In this document: positions 1-12,500 of the stretch, one piece after another
How positions within the stretch are numbered: position 1 is the first letter of the stretch
Layout of the letters: every line of letters starts with the position of its first letter
Assembly: GCF_018446385.1 (NCBI RefSeq)
Contig: NC_056001.1
Span: 9,170,672-9,234,671 of the forward strand
Length of the DNA stretch: 64,000 nucleotides
DNA from: Zingiber officinale
Taxonomy: Eukaryota > Streptophyta > Magnoliopsida > Zingiberales > Zingiberaceae
Reading direction: 5' to 3'
Made by a program: the position numbers and the translations under genes
The notes under the pieces: generated by a model
Seen by the model: the letters and a program-made list of their open reading frames with translations, nothing else
What the model was told of the DNA's origin: nothing
Databases searched by the model: none

Positions 1-86
1 CTCATCAAGTTGTTACAGAATTTAAAGGAACATTTCCCGCCATTTGTTTTTTTTTTTAATTTATGTGGAGTAACGTGTCCCCTAAT

Positions 87-671
87 TTAAGCGATAAACG
101 CTAGGAAAACGGCGGAGAGAGCGCCAAGGGCGGCGCCGGCGGCAGCCCCATGTGCACTCGCTCCGCTACTTTCATCTCCCTCCGGGCTCATGGCCTCTTC
201 CGGGGATTCGTCAGTGGGTGGCTCCGATGGACTTCCTGCAAGCGGAGCGTCAGTCAGGATTTCGTCATCCAAGTCGTCGGAGTCCATGCCCGGCGCTGCT
301 GCTGGGGAGGACGACGGCGAGGCGTCACTCGCCGGAGCATCAGTTGAAAGGGATGGAGCCTTGGCCGCGACGGGGCCCCTCGAGGCAGCAGGGGCGTTGG
401 CAGGGGAGTGAGCTGGGACGGCGAGGGAAGGGGAGTGAGCAGGAACGGCGGAGTCAGGGGAGCGAGCGGGGACGGCGAGGGCAGGGGAGTGAGCAGGAAC
501 GGCGGAGGCAGGGGAGTGAGCGGGGACGGCGGACGAGGGGGATTTCTCCGGAGAATGAATAGGCCCAGCGTGATCGGGATTCGAGCTTGGACCAGGCGCG
601 GGGACGTCTGCGGCGGCGGCGAATCCGGCCGCGGTCACGAAGAGGACGGCAATCACGGCGGCGCGATACAT
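87..671 (-). CDS. Classical arabinogalactan protein, GPI-anchored (194 aa)
   Basis: Single-exon gene for a Pro/Ala/Ser/Thr-rich secreted proteoglycan backbone. Residues 1 to about 20 form a hydrophobic signal peptide ending in an Ala run. Residues about 25-110 are rich in AP, SP and VP pairs, the usual sites of Pro hydroxylation and arabinogalactan addition, and include five near-tandem 9-residue units of the AVPAHSPxx type. A more acidic stretch (DSDDLDDE, about 130) follows. The last 20 or so residues (GAAAGAALGALSAVFLAFIA) form the hydrophobic tail expected of a GPI-anchor signal, after small residues that could serve as the cleavage site. It would act at the plasma membrane or cell wall. 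The first Met of the frame is used because the signal peptide starts there. Family assignment is firm; the exact member cannot be told, because AGPs diverge fast outside composition. Confidence 0.85.
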   Translation of the reverse strand: MYRAAVIAVLFVTAAGFAAAADVPAPGPSSNPDHAGPIHSPEKSPSSAVPAHSPASAVPAHSPALAVPARSPDSAVPAHSPSLAVPAHSPANAPAASRGPVAAKAPSLSTDAPASDASPSSSPAAAPGMDSDDLDDEILTDAPLAGSPSEPPTDESPEEAMSPEGDESSGASAHGAAAGAALGALSAVFLAFIA

Positions 672-750
672 TTTCCGGCGAAATCGATGGCGGACGGGAA
701 TATTACAAGTTTAAAAAAAAAATGGGAGATGGAGACGAATACGGAGGGTT

Positions 751-760
751 TAGTTTATAT
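751..760 (-). promoter_or_regulatory. Probable TATA box of the arabinogalactan protein gene
   Basis: Read on the minus strand this is ATATAAACTA, about 80-90 bases upstream of the arabinogalactan protein ATG, a normal plant TATA-to-start distance. It rests on motif and position only. Confidence 0.4.
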
Positions 761-2166
761 TGGCGGGAGGGGTAGTTGGTCAGGGCCGAGTTCGGCGGCC
801 GAGACAGCAACGTGGCCGTGGAGGTGAGCGGCGTTGCGGGTTGAGCGGGTGCAAGAGGAAGGGAAGTGCGGCCCAAAACGATCCCTCCGATTCGAACCAT
901 TGTCATCCGCCTCGTGTACCCGGACACATCGCGGGTTGGCCCCACGTAAATCCGTTGGTTGTCGGTGACGTGGATGGCCTTTCAGATCCTCCCGAGAGAT
1001 TGGAAAGTACCTGAATTATTAAAAAAGAAAAACATCCAACGGGCCAAAAACTATCAACAGAAGAGAGACAGGAAAAGTTTACTATATTTTATCAAAGGAT
1101 TTTTTACCAGAAATCCAATTAAATAGTTGCACTTTCTTAAATTCAATAAATATATATATATATATACACAACTATTTAATTGGATTTCTGAACAACTAAA
1201 CCATAGAGTGATTCAAAGTGACATCATTGGACGATTGAAAATAACTTTAACTTTTGCTTAAAATAATTTTTAAAAATTGAATTTTATGTTAATTTGTATT
1301 TCCTTCTTAACTAAATAATAAAGATTGAACATCATATTTCGTATTTTTATTTCTATTTTTCTCCTATTTTCATCCAGATAAATCTCAGCGACTTGCGTCA
1401 GCGATGCATGCCAGTGATCCGCTAATACCTTCAGGTTCGGAGCCGCTATGATCCGCTGAGTGGGTGACGTAAGACCAAAGTTCAATTTGAACAGTAAATT
1501 AATAGAATCTCCACTTGGTTAGACGTTCAATAGATAATCAATGGATTCGAATTTCAACTTAGACATTATTTTTTCTTCAGGTAACAAATGATAAATTTCT
1601 TTAATAATATGATAAATTTAATTGACCTCATTAATTAATCTCAAAATCTTGAGATGATCGATTTGGCACATAAATTTTTTTCATTGATCATCCAGATAAA
1701 TAAAAAAAAATGAATAGAAGAAACATTCTAGAAATTCAGCATCTGTTAATTAAGTATTCCATTTAAAAGAAATTTTTTTATAAATACATTATAATTACGG
1801 AAAAACCTACACTACACTAACCCTGTAGATATTTTTTTTCGTTTCAGTAAGAAATTAGAGAAGTGGGTCTAATAATACTTACCTGATTACGTCTCCATGA
1901 GAATTTCCTGATTAAAAACTAATTTGAATTAAAAAAAAATAAAACAAAAAAAAAAACAAAACAGACGGGCAACCGATCCTCTATATATAAGTTTGCGGGC
2001 CAACTGCGTGACCATTCTCTTGCAAACAGATGCCTTGCCCTGGTCCCCTTGTCCAAACGGTTCATCGTCATCCATGGCGGACGCTTCTTAGGCATTCCTT
2101 CAGCCGCTCCCACCGACACTCTGCTCCGAAGATCTGGCCTCCTACTTCTTACCCAGGAATCCTAAC
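761..2166. other. Intergenic spacer
   Basis: About 1.4 kb without a credible gene. The first 200 bases are GC-rich and probably belong to the arabinogalactan protein promoter; from about 1015 the sequence is AT-rich with poly-A/T tracts. The only clear structure is the inverted repeat at 1109-1189. Short open frames here have no recognisable domain. Confidence 0.5.
1109..1189. repeat. Perfect 21-bp inverted repeat with TA-repeat loop
   Basis: Positions 1109-1129 and 1169-1189 are exact reverse complements (21 of 21). The 39-base loop contains a TA dinucleotide run (about 1149-1166). It may be a tiny foldback element or a recent palindromic rearrangement. No target duplication is obvious. Confidence 0.7.
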
Positions 2167-3075
2167 TTGTATAGATTTAGGGTTTCCGGGGCGTCGGCGC
2201 AAGAGATCGGCTCCGGTTGCCTCCCCTCGATGTCAGGGTTAATGTCCGAGTGGGAGGAGCGCGAGATCGATTGGTCACTCGACGAGTTCTCAAACGGCCG
2301 GAGGATGGGCATCCCATCTGCTTCGACGGAGTTCTCCGTGCCTTTCCCGGTTGATTCGCAAGTGCCGTGCGCCGCCGGGTCCAAATCTGTCTCTGACTCT
2401 GTCAACCAGCAGATCTTGGCAATCGCGGATGTAGACGACAGAAAAGGACGAGATCAAGCCGCCGATGATCTTGAACTGGGCGCGCAGCTCCCCATCGAGG
2501 AGTTCTAGTGGGAGGAGGTGGATACTCGCGTCGAGGGAAGGAGCTCGATCCGCATTTCGCTCGTCGGGGACTACGAGTGATTTGCAACGATTAGAGAACT
2601 CGAGCACCACGTCTACGACGCAGCATGGGAGATGCTCTCTGACGTCGACGACTTAGGTGGCAGCACGATCGAAGACGAGATGACGTACTACCCCGACGAG
2701 GCGGCCTCGGATTTAGACTCCTATGAAGTACTGATGGAAGACGTCGGCATCAAGGCCTGCCCTCCTGCAGCCAAATCGGTAGTCGAAAGTCTTCCGTCTG
2801 TGTTCTTCACGGCGGAGGACATCGCCAGATCCATTGCAATGTGCGCAGTGTGCAAAGACGAGTTCTTGGTGAACGAAAGACTCAAGCGGCTATCTTGCTC
2901 TCACCTGTAACACAAGGAATGCCTCTTGCCGTGGTTGGCAATTCGGAATTCGTGCCCCCTTTGCCGGTTCGAGCTGCCGACGGATGATCTTCAGTATGAG
3001 AGCTGGAAGGAGATGAGGGCGGCGGCAACTGAGGAGGGGGACGAGGTGTTGCAGCCCAGTGTACCTGAAGCTTAA
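2167..3075 (+). pseudogene. RING-H2 E3 ubiquitin ligase pseudogene (CIP8-like)
   Basis: One continuous plus-strand frame of about 300 codons, interrupted by three in-frame stops: TAG at 2506-2508, TGA at 2578-2580 and TAA at 2908-2910. I see no frameshift. The C-terminal part reads PPAAKSVVESLPSVFF, then a RING-H2 finger beginning MCAVCKDEF and continuing [26 protein letters not shown], the signature of the CIP8 / AIP2-like RING-H2 ligases. The third stop falls in the finger at SHL-stop-HKEC, where family members have Tyr before the conserved His, so a single TAC or TAT to TAA change would explain it. Upstream is an acidic, Ser-rich segment (WEEREIDWSLDEF). The frame ends with TAA at 3073-3075. 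The start is uncertain: the ATG at 2167 is the first in frame, with possible leader from about 2030. Lack of introns fits a family that is often intronless, or a retrocopy. The product would be non-functional. Confidence 0.8.
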
Positions 3076-3591
3076 AGATCTGTTAATGCAGCGAGTGCTA
3101 TGCGAGTAGCACAATGGCCATTTAATGTAAGGTATTATCTGTTCTTTGGATTGCTTTTATAGTAGCAACAAAACCTATCCTCTAGAGACCGGAAGATTTT
3201 AGCGCCAAAGATACGTAAATATTTGAGGTCTGTATCTACCTTTTGTAGAATACAAATTAGCTAATTTATTGATGCAATATTTAATGCTGGCATGCTATCT
3301 TTCTATACTTGTGACAAATCGACAATTGTTAACCAATTCACTATGTTTGATGTCAATCATGCATTGGAAGACATCACCCATTATATATAACAGTTTTAGA
3401 CAAACGTATGCCAGAGTGAGTTCACAGCTTGTATGGCTTTTAAAGGTTTTCCCCAAAGATGTGATGTCCTGTGAATAATCTTTATTTCCTCCACAATGTT
3501 GACCTATAGCATATGTATGAAATCATAGTTTTCGAACCTGATATGCTCGTGCCTCCACAACTTGAGCACTTGTGGAAGATCCAGAATATAA
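3076..3591. other. Spacer, probably includes the SppA 3' UTR
   Basis: About 0.5 kb of AT-rich sequence between the RING pseudogene stop and the SppA stop codon, the two genes converging here. No gene or repeat structure is visible. Confidence 0.5.
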
Positions 3592-6500
3592 TTAGCCAAA
3601 ACAATCCTTTATCAGGTGTGGTAGGCGTTTAGCTTCTGCTGTGCTATCTGTTAAATCAAGCAAAACGTCATCCATTCGTGCTTGAACCTCGCCAGAGTTC
3701 CTCAGATTCTGCAATACTTCATTCACTGCTATGTCCAGCCCAAACAGAGAATTTTTTATGGCGCTGAATCTTTCTGTTAATGTCGGTGAAGGCCTTGACA
3801 CTTCAACTAATCTAACCTGCAATATGAATAGAGGATGGAAGAACAGATGTTGCCATCAGTTGACGGTAAAGTTTTTAGGTGATAGTTATGTATCAAACTG
3901 AGGCGGATGAGTCTGCGATTAAATTAAGGATCATTTTCACTGGTTCCAGATATTCAGAAGTGAAGAAATTATATACCACACTTTGACAAAGAAAGAAGAT
4001 ATGTCAGTAAAATTTGAAAAAAAAAAAACAATGGTGGCTTCTCTGAAACAAAAACTATGTAGGGGGTTCAAGGGCATACCATTGGCAAAGACCAATCGTT
4101 ATAGAGTTAACAAAGAATTACTTCAACTAACTATTCGATCAGGAACCTTTTAGTGAAAACACAAGATATTCAGGTGAAAATGGCACTCAATTTTATGGTA
4201 CCAAGGAACTAATGACTGAATCATGAAATTAGTGAAGCAAACCTCACTATCAGGATCAATGTTAGCTTTGAATTTTGCAATGGCAATTGCTCGTGAGAAT
4301 CCACCAATAGCATCGACCAATCCTCGAGGAGCTGCATCTTTGCCTGTCCATACCCTACCTTGTGCAACCTCCTCCATCTGATCTATCTGGTCACAGAACA
4401 TCTCTTAGTGAAGGTAACAGGGCAATGAAAAGCAATATGCTGGACAATGGATGTGCCAAAATCATTACGGTCATTGATCGTGATGAAGCAGCTTTGTCAC
4501 GGAATTGCTTGTAAGCATACTGCGTGGACTTTGCAAAGAGTTCTGCTTCATCTGGTCTGTGTCAATGTCATCCCAAATAAATTAAAATCGCAAAAGAAAC
4601 CAAATGGAGTTGAAACTATAACATTTTCACAAGAAGGTGAAGACCCCATATCACAAGGCCATCTTGTAACATTGTTATAAAGTATATTTTAACTATTAAA
4701 ATACAAATTCGTCTGTACCTACATTAAATATGACATATTTTTCTGCCACCGAATAGCTATCACTAATAAGACATGATACTATACATAAAAAAAAAAACAT
4801 CTCCCAACTTTAGGCTGGTGAGATTTCAACTTAAAATGTCCATTATCTAGCTACGCACTCAACGTTGTAACATAGAGACATAAGAAGAATAGAGAGAGGA
4901 CAATTGCTTTCTTATTGATAATTGTCATAGGCTAATAAGCTTATTTATACATATCTATTTATACAAATGGTCAAAATAATTATGAAAAAATATTATGATA
5001 AACATAGTAACATATTACAATAACTATATCCAAACATGGTAAGTCATTAGTAATTGAAACCAAAAGATATTGAACGTTAAGTCTGGTTGTCAATGACCAA
5101 TCAAATCTTCTAGAGCAAAGATCATTAGTATGATCAACAATACGATAGATCTATTGAACTTTGTCTTTAATGAAAGAAGACAACAACTATAAGGAGATGA
5201 GGAGTTGTCATTTAAAGGCTGGAATTTGATCTGTTGTCAAAAAAAGAGCAGCAAAGAAAGAAGACTATAATTTGGTGGCTGAATATATTGGAGCATAGGA
5301 CTACAATTTGGTGGTTGAATATACGGGAGCAGAGGAAGAAAATTTGTTGTTGTATGCTGATCAAAAAATTAGAAAAAGCTTGCCATTGGACAACTAGAAG
5401 ATGGCTAAAACAAAGACAACACTTGATGGAGGAAATACTACTTGCAAAGCGGCTATTGCAAAAGAGGTAGAAGGAGAAGAAAATGAGAGGAAGACAGAGA
5501 AGGAAGGAGTTTTAGAGCAACTTGTTGCTGATTTGGGGAGAAAAAGATTAAGAGGAAGAAATTTTCTAGTAGAAGACTCTTGCGGAAGGAAGAAGGAGAA
5601 TAAAAAGGAAAAGAAAAGAGAGAGAGCAGTGAGGAAGAAGGAGGTGATGACAAACTTGTTCTTTTGAGAGAGAGAGAGAGAGATTTATAACAATGTCGGA
5701 AATAGGCAGAAAGTAGGTGGTGGTGTTGAAGCAGATGAAACTCTTCGAAAAGGCCAAAAATATTTAAGGAGAAAAAATAAGAATAAAGAGAAATATGACT
5801 CTGATACCATGTTGAAACATAGAGACATAGCAAGAATAGAGAGAAGACAATTGCTTTCTTATTGATAATTGTCATAGGCTAAGAAGTCTATTTATACAGA
5901 TAGTCAAATAATATATAAAAAAATATTATGATAAATATGATAATATTTTACGATAACTATGGTAATAACAAATATAGAAATAATGATAAATATAGTTGTG
6001 ATTGCAATCCAAACATGGTAAGTCGTCAATAATTGAAACTAATTTCTGAATCTCTTGAACTTCTTTCTTTGTCGTCACTCAATACCTCTCTCACAATGGA
6101 GCACTTAAAATTGTGTTTTAAAAGTGACAAATTCTCACCTAAGAGGACGCTGATCAGCAACATTAAGCTCCGCATAATGACCCCTAGACAGAATCTCCTT
6201 GTTCAAGTCAATCCTTCCATACAGTTTGTGTAAACTAAACCTCCCTGCAAGTGCTAGGGATTAGCACACCTACTTTCTTTTGGAGATCATAGATGCCTGC
6301 CCAATTTACCTGGGTGGAGTCCGAATCTCCAGTGTAGGCGTATTCTAAAATAAATTTTTCAACAGCATAGCAATACCTTCCTAGATAGACAACAGGGGTG
6401 TGTAAAGCAGTAAAATCACCTTTGACAACTCCAATTGAAGCGGTTAAAGTGAGATTCTCAGCTAAGATGGTTCCTGCTGCCATAGCCATGTAGTATCCTC

Positions 6501-9500
6501 CACTTGCTGCAACATCAGACATTGATGCAATCACAGGTTTAGAAGCAGCAAGTAGCTTGATCTCCCTCCAAATTCTGGGAGAAGAGAAATCATATTAGAC
6601 AACTAACTGAACATGACATCTGACATTATCAAACAAAAAAATAAGAGAGAAAAAATGATAACCAATTAGAAGAAATTGACAAATCATAGTCACTTGTCAG
6701 TCATACTGCATCATGCACATACATTATTCATGTATTGATCCAAACAAAATTTCACAATTTCTTGTTCATTAATATGAGCGATCATTGACTATCAACTGCA
6801 AGAGGTATAGTGAGTTATTGAAAAAGACATGGTCCATTTTTGTTCTGGAATAGGTCTTGTCATCTACAAATATATTGCTAACTGTAGAATAACTTGTTTA
6901 CTCTAGTTTTGATATTGTATGTGATCAACAAAAACTAATGTCCTATGTCAGCCTTACAACTAACGTCTGACAGGATGACATATGAGTTCATCATGTATTT
7001 TCTATTTCCATTAACTTAGAACAACAAATAACAACGTTGAGTATCAACTATTAAGTTTCTCTACTATATGCTATATGGATCTTATTTCTCCATTGAAATC
7101 CCAATGCTAACGATATTTTCAGTCTCGATTGGTGGCAGTTTTTCATTTTATTTTGACTTGATCAGTTATTCCTATTTAAGGGGCAGTTAGTATCTCTTTT
7201 TCAAAAATAGACTTCAGGTTATAATTTTAGATTATTTTCTTAACATTGACAAAATTATTCTTACAATCTTTACCCACCAGAGCACACCTATTATATATAT
7301 ATATATATATAGATATATAGATATAGGATTTTGTTATGCCACACTCCTTATGCACAACCTGTGAGCACCTAGTGTAATTTTTTTTTTGAATTTATTTTTA
7401 GAGCTTAGGGTTTAGGGTATAGTATTTAAGCAAAAGAAATTTTAAAAAAAATACCTAAAATGCTCACGGGTTGTGCACCATAAGGTGTGCGGCATAACAT
7501 CCCCCTATATATATGGATTTTGTTATGCCGCACACCTTATGGTGCACACCCATGAACACCTAGTGTAATTTTTTTTAGAACATAAGGTTTAGGGTTTAGA
7601 ATTTAGGGTATAGTATTTAAGCTATATATATATATATATATAGATATATATATATATATACCATAATTAAAAACTTGCAATATTATGCCTACTCTTCTCT
7701 TAAACATCATATCTACATATTCTAATCCATTTCCTGAAACTGTACCTCTATTCCAAGATACTATATAATCTTATAATGATGGACCTTGGCCCACAACAAT
7801 TTAAGAACCCTTTTTTTATCATGCATCAAAGTGCATGTGATCTATCATTTGTAGGGCGCCTTCAAGTCCATCCTTTTTATATCATAATGGCAAAAGGTCA
7901 ATACGCTCGCCCCCAGCACCCCCGCCAATCCGTTCCAGTACCAACACGAATGAGGTAAATCATAGCACCCGCATAATGAAGGTTGTTGGTGACATCCTAG
8001 ACTTGTAATAAATATAACTAAGGCTACGTTTGGTAGGGTGTAATCTGCCTTGTAGATTACATTACAAGGTTGATTATTTTGTTTGTTTTAACTTTAAACT
8101 TGTAATGTAATGTAATCTCGATTACAAAAAGTAGTGAAGTTTTGTAATCTGGATTACAAAGTAAATACTATGTAATCCGATTACATTACGAGGTCACTGC
8201 TTAACTAAAATTTAAATGCCGAATATACCCCTAATCAACTGCCGCCCCCCGCCATCGCCGCGGATCGCCGCCCGCCCGCCGCTTGCCCACCCGCCGACCG
8301 CCCGCCCGCCCGCCGCCGGCAGCGACCAGTGGTGACGTCGCTAGTTGCCGGTGGCTGCCGCAAGCTTCGACAGAGGTGCGACGGCCCGTCGGTAAAAGTC
8401 GCAGGATATTTTTGTCATTTTATAATAATATGAATTACATTCCTTATAAAAAATAATGGACACCAAACAAAAGAATGTAATCACCCTTGTAATCAAAGAT
8501 TACATACATTATATTACCAAACGTAGTAATGTAATCAAGATTACATTACATTACATTACAAATTTGATTACATTACAAGCTCCATTACATCACACCCAAA
8601 CAAACGTAGCCTAAGATCCATGTCCATGAGGATTTTGACAAAATTATGCCAACTATCTAGGTTCTTGAACAACTTTTGTGGTGTTTTTTCTATTATTGAT
8701 GACAGTTTCTGTTAGCAATAGTGCTACAAAGGTAAAACTAAAAAAGGTTTATCCATAAATACTTACAGATCAGAAGCAAGAGCATCACCACCAGGGCTGT
8801 CAATTCTTAAAATAACAGCTTTGAACTTATTTGACTCTGCAAGAAAAGAAAGAAATTGCTCCCACTTAAGAACCATAGATTATGTATCCATAAAAAATCA
8901 TTAATATTCACATTGATCAAAAGTAAAAAAAAATGCAAATTTTCTTTAAAGCTGACACTATCCATCATCCAGGATTCATACACAGTAGTTTGAAACATAA
9001 ACTAGAATAATCATAGACATGAATTCCAGCCTGAGCTCTCAAGTTTCAACAAAGCTAAACTTGACTAAACAAAGTTTTTTGTTTGTTTGTTTGAATAACG
9101 AATGTGAAGCTCAATAGACACGCTTGAAGCTAATTTTCCAGCTTTGCACCAGAATCCAGAAGTCTAGGTGGTAAAGATATTTCAACTTGAACCCATAACT
9201 TGAATAAAAGAGTTTGGTGTATGATAGAAGTCTTAATTCACTCAAATGCTATCTAACGAAAAATGCTGGCAACATAAATTGGCAAAAAAATGAAGAAAAG
9301 TTAAATCCATTAAAAATGAAAAGTAGGCAGCTTGATAGGCAAAAAGTTAAAATATACAGATAAATCCTTTAAATTTACAAGCGTGAAATAGTGTTGCAAA
9401 ACAAAGAGCAATAATTTCACAACTTGGCATAAGAACACGCAGCTAGTGAACCAACCTCTAACACTGCGAATCTTCTCAATTAGTTGTTCAGCAATGATGC

Positions 9501-12500
9501 CAGAACTAGCAAAACTGAAAGGGTTTCTAGTACGGGTAATGGCCCCAGAAGCTCTGATTATGGCGATTGCCTCTTTACCGCCATCTAAACCAAGAGTTGA
9601 TTTTCTTACTCTCACGTATTTGCTGTTGAAGCAACAAATTAAACACTTGTATGATTAGTTGGTTAGGCAATGTGTTATTCTTATTAATTGTCTAAGTAGT
9701 ACAGCCCCAAGCACCCCAACAACTATAAGTTCTAAGATGGTCCAGTGAAAGCTGCAACAACAAAGAATAAAAATGACTGCTTTCACTGCTTGAAACAAAG
9801 CTTCAAGATGAAAAGAAAGCAATATTGACCCCAGGGGGACAACATTAGTTCGCAGTTAGTAAAAATAATAACAATGAAATAATACTGAAACAGTGAAAAG
9901 ACCATAACAGTGTAACTCTCTTTTAGCATATTCATCTCAAGGAAATAATACAAATTGGTTTCCGCTTGCAATTGTTGGACAGAAAGAGACATTACATTAG
10001 AAACAAAATTATGTATCCACAATTATTATTTTCATGATTTCCATATTGTTGAGCAAGTTGTGACCATCTACACTATGTTTGACATATAAGAACACCTAGT
10101 GCAATCCAACCAGAGTAAAACATAAATGTTCTTGAAGATTTTTGTTACCTATAGCCCACCAAAAGAAGCTTTTTCTTATGCTTTTGGCCCAATCTCTCCT
10201 TTAGCATTGACAAGACCTACCTCATGTCATAAAAAATCATTGAATTTACTAAGAAAAATTCTTTAAATTGAAGAAAGCAAATAGAAAAAGGAAAAAACTG
10301 TTAGAATATTGTAAACTTAATTCCATAGTTGTTTGAACTCTGGATACAGGAGTTATATAAAAGATGCTTGTACATTAATCTAAGATGGAATGGATGCAAC
10401 TAAAAGATGAAAAGCATTTTTCATTGGAAATATAGGAGTAATACTAACTCATACTGTTTGGGTAACTTTCCATAAGCTTGAAGTTTAAAATCTCAATAAT
10501 TTTTCATAGAACATGAAACTTTTCCTTAGTTCAAGCATCGTAAAGTGACCAAAGTTTATGGTAAAGAAGAACAAACGTTTTTGAGATTGTCAAAAGAAAT
10601 TCCTTGACTGGTCCCTTATTACCTTCAACAACCTCTGTAGCTGGAAAATTAACATTGATTGACATCACTATAATAGATATAGAAAATTTTCTGCTAGCCT
10701 ATCCACTGGAATAAAGAATAATACATCTTCCTGAAAGAGATAGCTAAGTTGGAAATATCTGTAATACCAGGATCAGCTTGTGATTCAAATTATTCCAAGG
10801 CCAATGAGATGGAAAAGACAATTTTACATGTTATCCCTAAAATAAATCCATTACAATATGTACTGTAATGATTTTTTATGTCTCCTGACCCACACACATC
10901 GTTCTCTGTAAGGACCTTCCATATTGGAGATACACAACCATTTGTGATGTCTCCTGGTCGGTAACATCCTTCTATGTAAGGGCCTTCCTTTAATGAAGAC
11001 ATCACAACTATATTTGATAGAGGTATCACTCCAATGTTGGAGGCCAGCAAAAAAACATGGGATTAAGGTTGACAACTCTGTAGCAATAACAATCATATAT
11101 TTGAAACCAAAATACAAGGTAAAATTAACTTCAAAGATAACTTAACAATTTTGAGAAGACACAAACATGTTAAAGTGGAAGGTCTACAAGAAAGGCAAGA
11201 AAATTGATCATTACAAACAAAATTTGATAATTAGATTGATGCATGTCCTGATTCAGTAATTTTGACAACTTAATTTACCCATCATGAAAATGTTTGATTC
11301 AATTATCCTTGACAATACACTAAATTTAATGATTACCAGTTAGATTAAGTCATGAAAACAGTCTGTCATTAGAAGTAAGATTAACAGCAACAATCTTAAT
11401 GCTACAAATTGTGACTGAGCAGTGCACATTAGATAGCTATGTTCTATTTAAGGATTGTGATGGTGCAATCCACGTCACTATGGAATGAGTAGAAGCAATG
11501 CTTCTTGGAATTGGAGTGGAGTTCTGAGGAGCAGAGTTGAGATAGACAATGGAATCCTTCTTGAGGCTGAACTGATGAGGCCTCTTCCTGTAGTTCTTTT
11601 TGCCAGCAATTGACCTGGGTCATGCTCTTGATCCATTCCTAACCTTGATCTGGCCAGAGCACATCACCTCAGGAGATGTCAACTCAGTGACTTTCAGGCT
11701 CATGTTCGTTGCTGATGTAGCCTTGAAGAGGGTGCTAGCCTGATGCAAGTCCAGGCCCATACTAGGAAGTGTTTGTTGGTGCTGGCTGCTGGCTGCTGGC
11801 TGCTGACTTGGTTGGGCTTATGTTCTTGGGGCTATGTCAGGCATAGCATGGACCATCATGTATCAAGCTGAGTCAGGCTGCTGGCAAGCTGACCCTTTTA
11901 ACACGGTTTCAAGAAGAAAGGAATATCCATTAATTATAATGATGTCATAAAAGATATGTTTGATAATAACTTATTAGTGTTAGCTACCTGGCGTGTGACA
12001 TAATTTTTCTATACTTGTAAGTTTGCTTAAGTATTTCTAAGCCCGTATCTTTTCACATTTGGTATTAGATGATTATTTTATAGAAAATAGTTAGAAGTTT
12101 CATAAGATATTTATAAATTTCTACAGTTCGTCTAGTGAAGTAAATCATGCTTGCATCCTAAGCTAGAAAACATACATTTTATGTAATCAAAAGACAAAAT
12201 TCTGAACAAACATTTAAATTAAATTTAGAAAAAGGCATAAAAACGTACGTTCTGTTTGATCAAAATACAACATTATTAACAAATATTTAAATTAAATTGC
12301 TGAGCTAGCAACTTGATATATTAGAGCATTTTGAAAGGAGTCTTGACAAAAGAATATCACATAGATCCACATGTAGGACCAAACCATAGAAGCCCATTAA
12401 ACAGAAAGTTTATCATAAACCACAACTAGATAATCAAGATGAAAAATTATTCTATGGAAATAAAGAATTCTCCAAGTGCCTCCATAATGCATGCTGATAA

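Noticed and set aside
152-562. A 136-residue plus-strand frame opposite the arabinogalactan protein gene
   Set aside because: A GC-rich shadow of the repeats on the real coding strand.
10860-11010. Repeated GATGTCTCCTG...AACATCCTTCTATG-like blocks in a SppA intron
   Set aside because: Only two imperfect copies; not enough to call an element.
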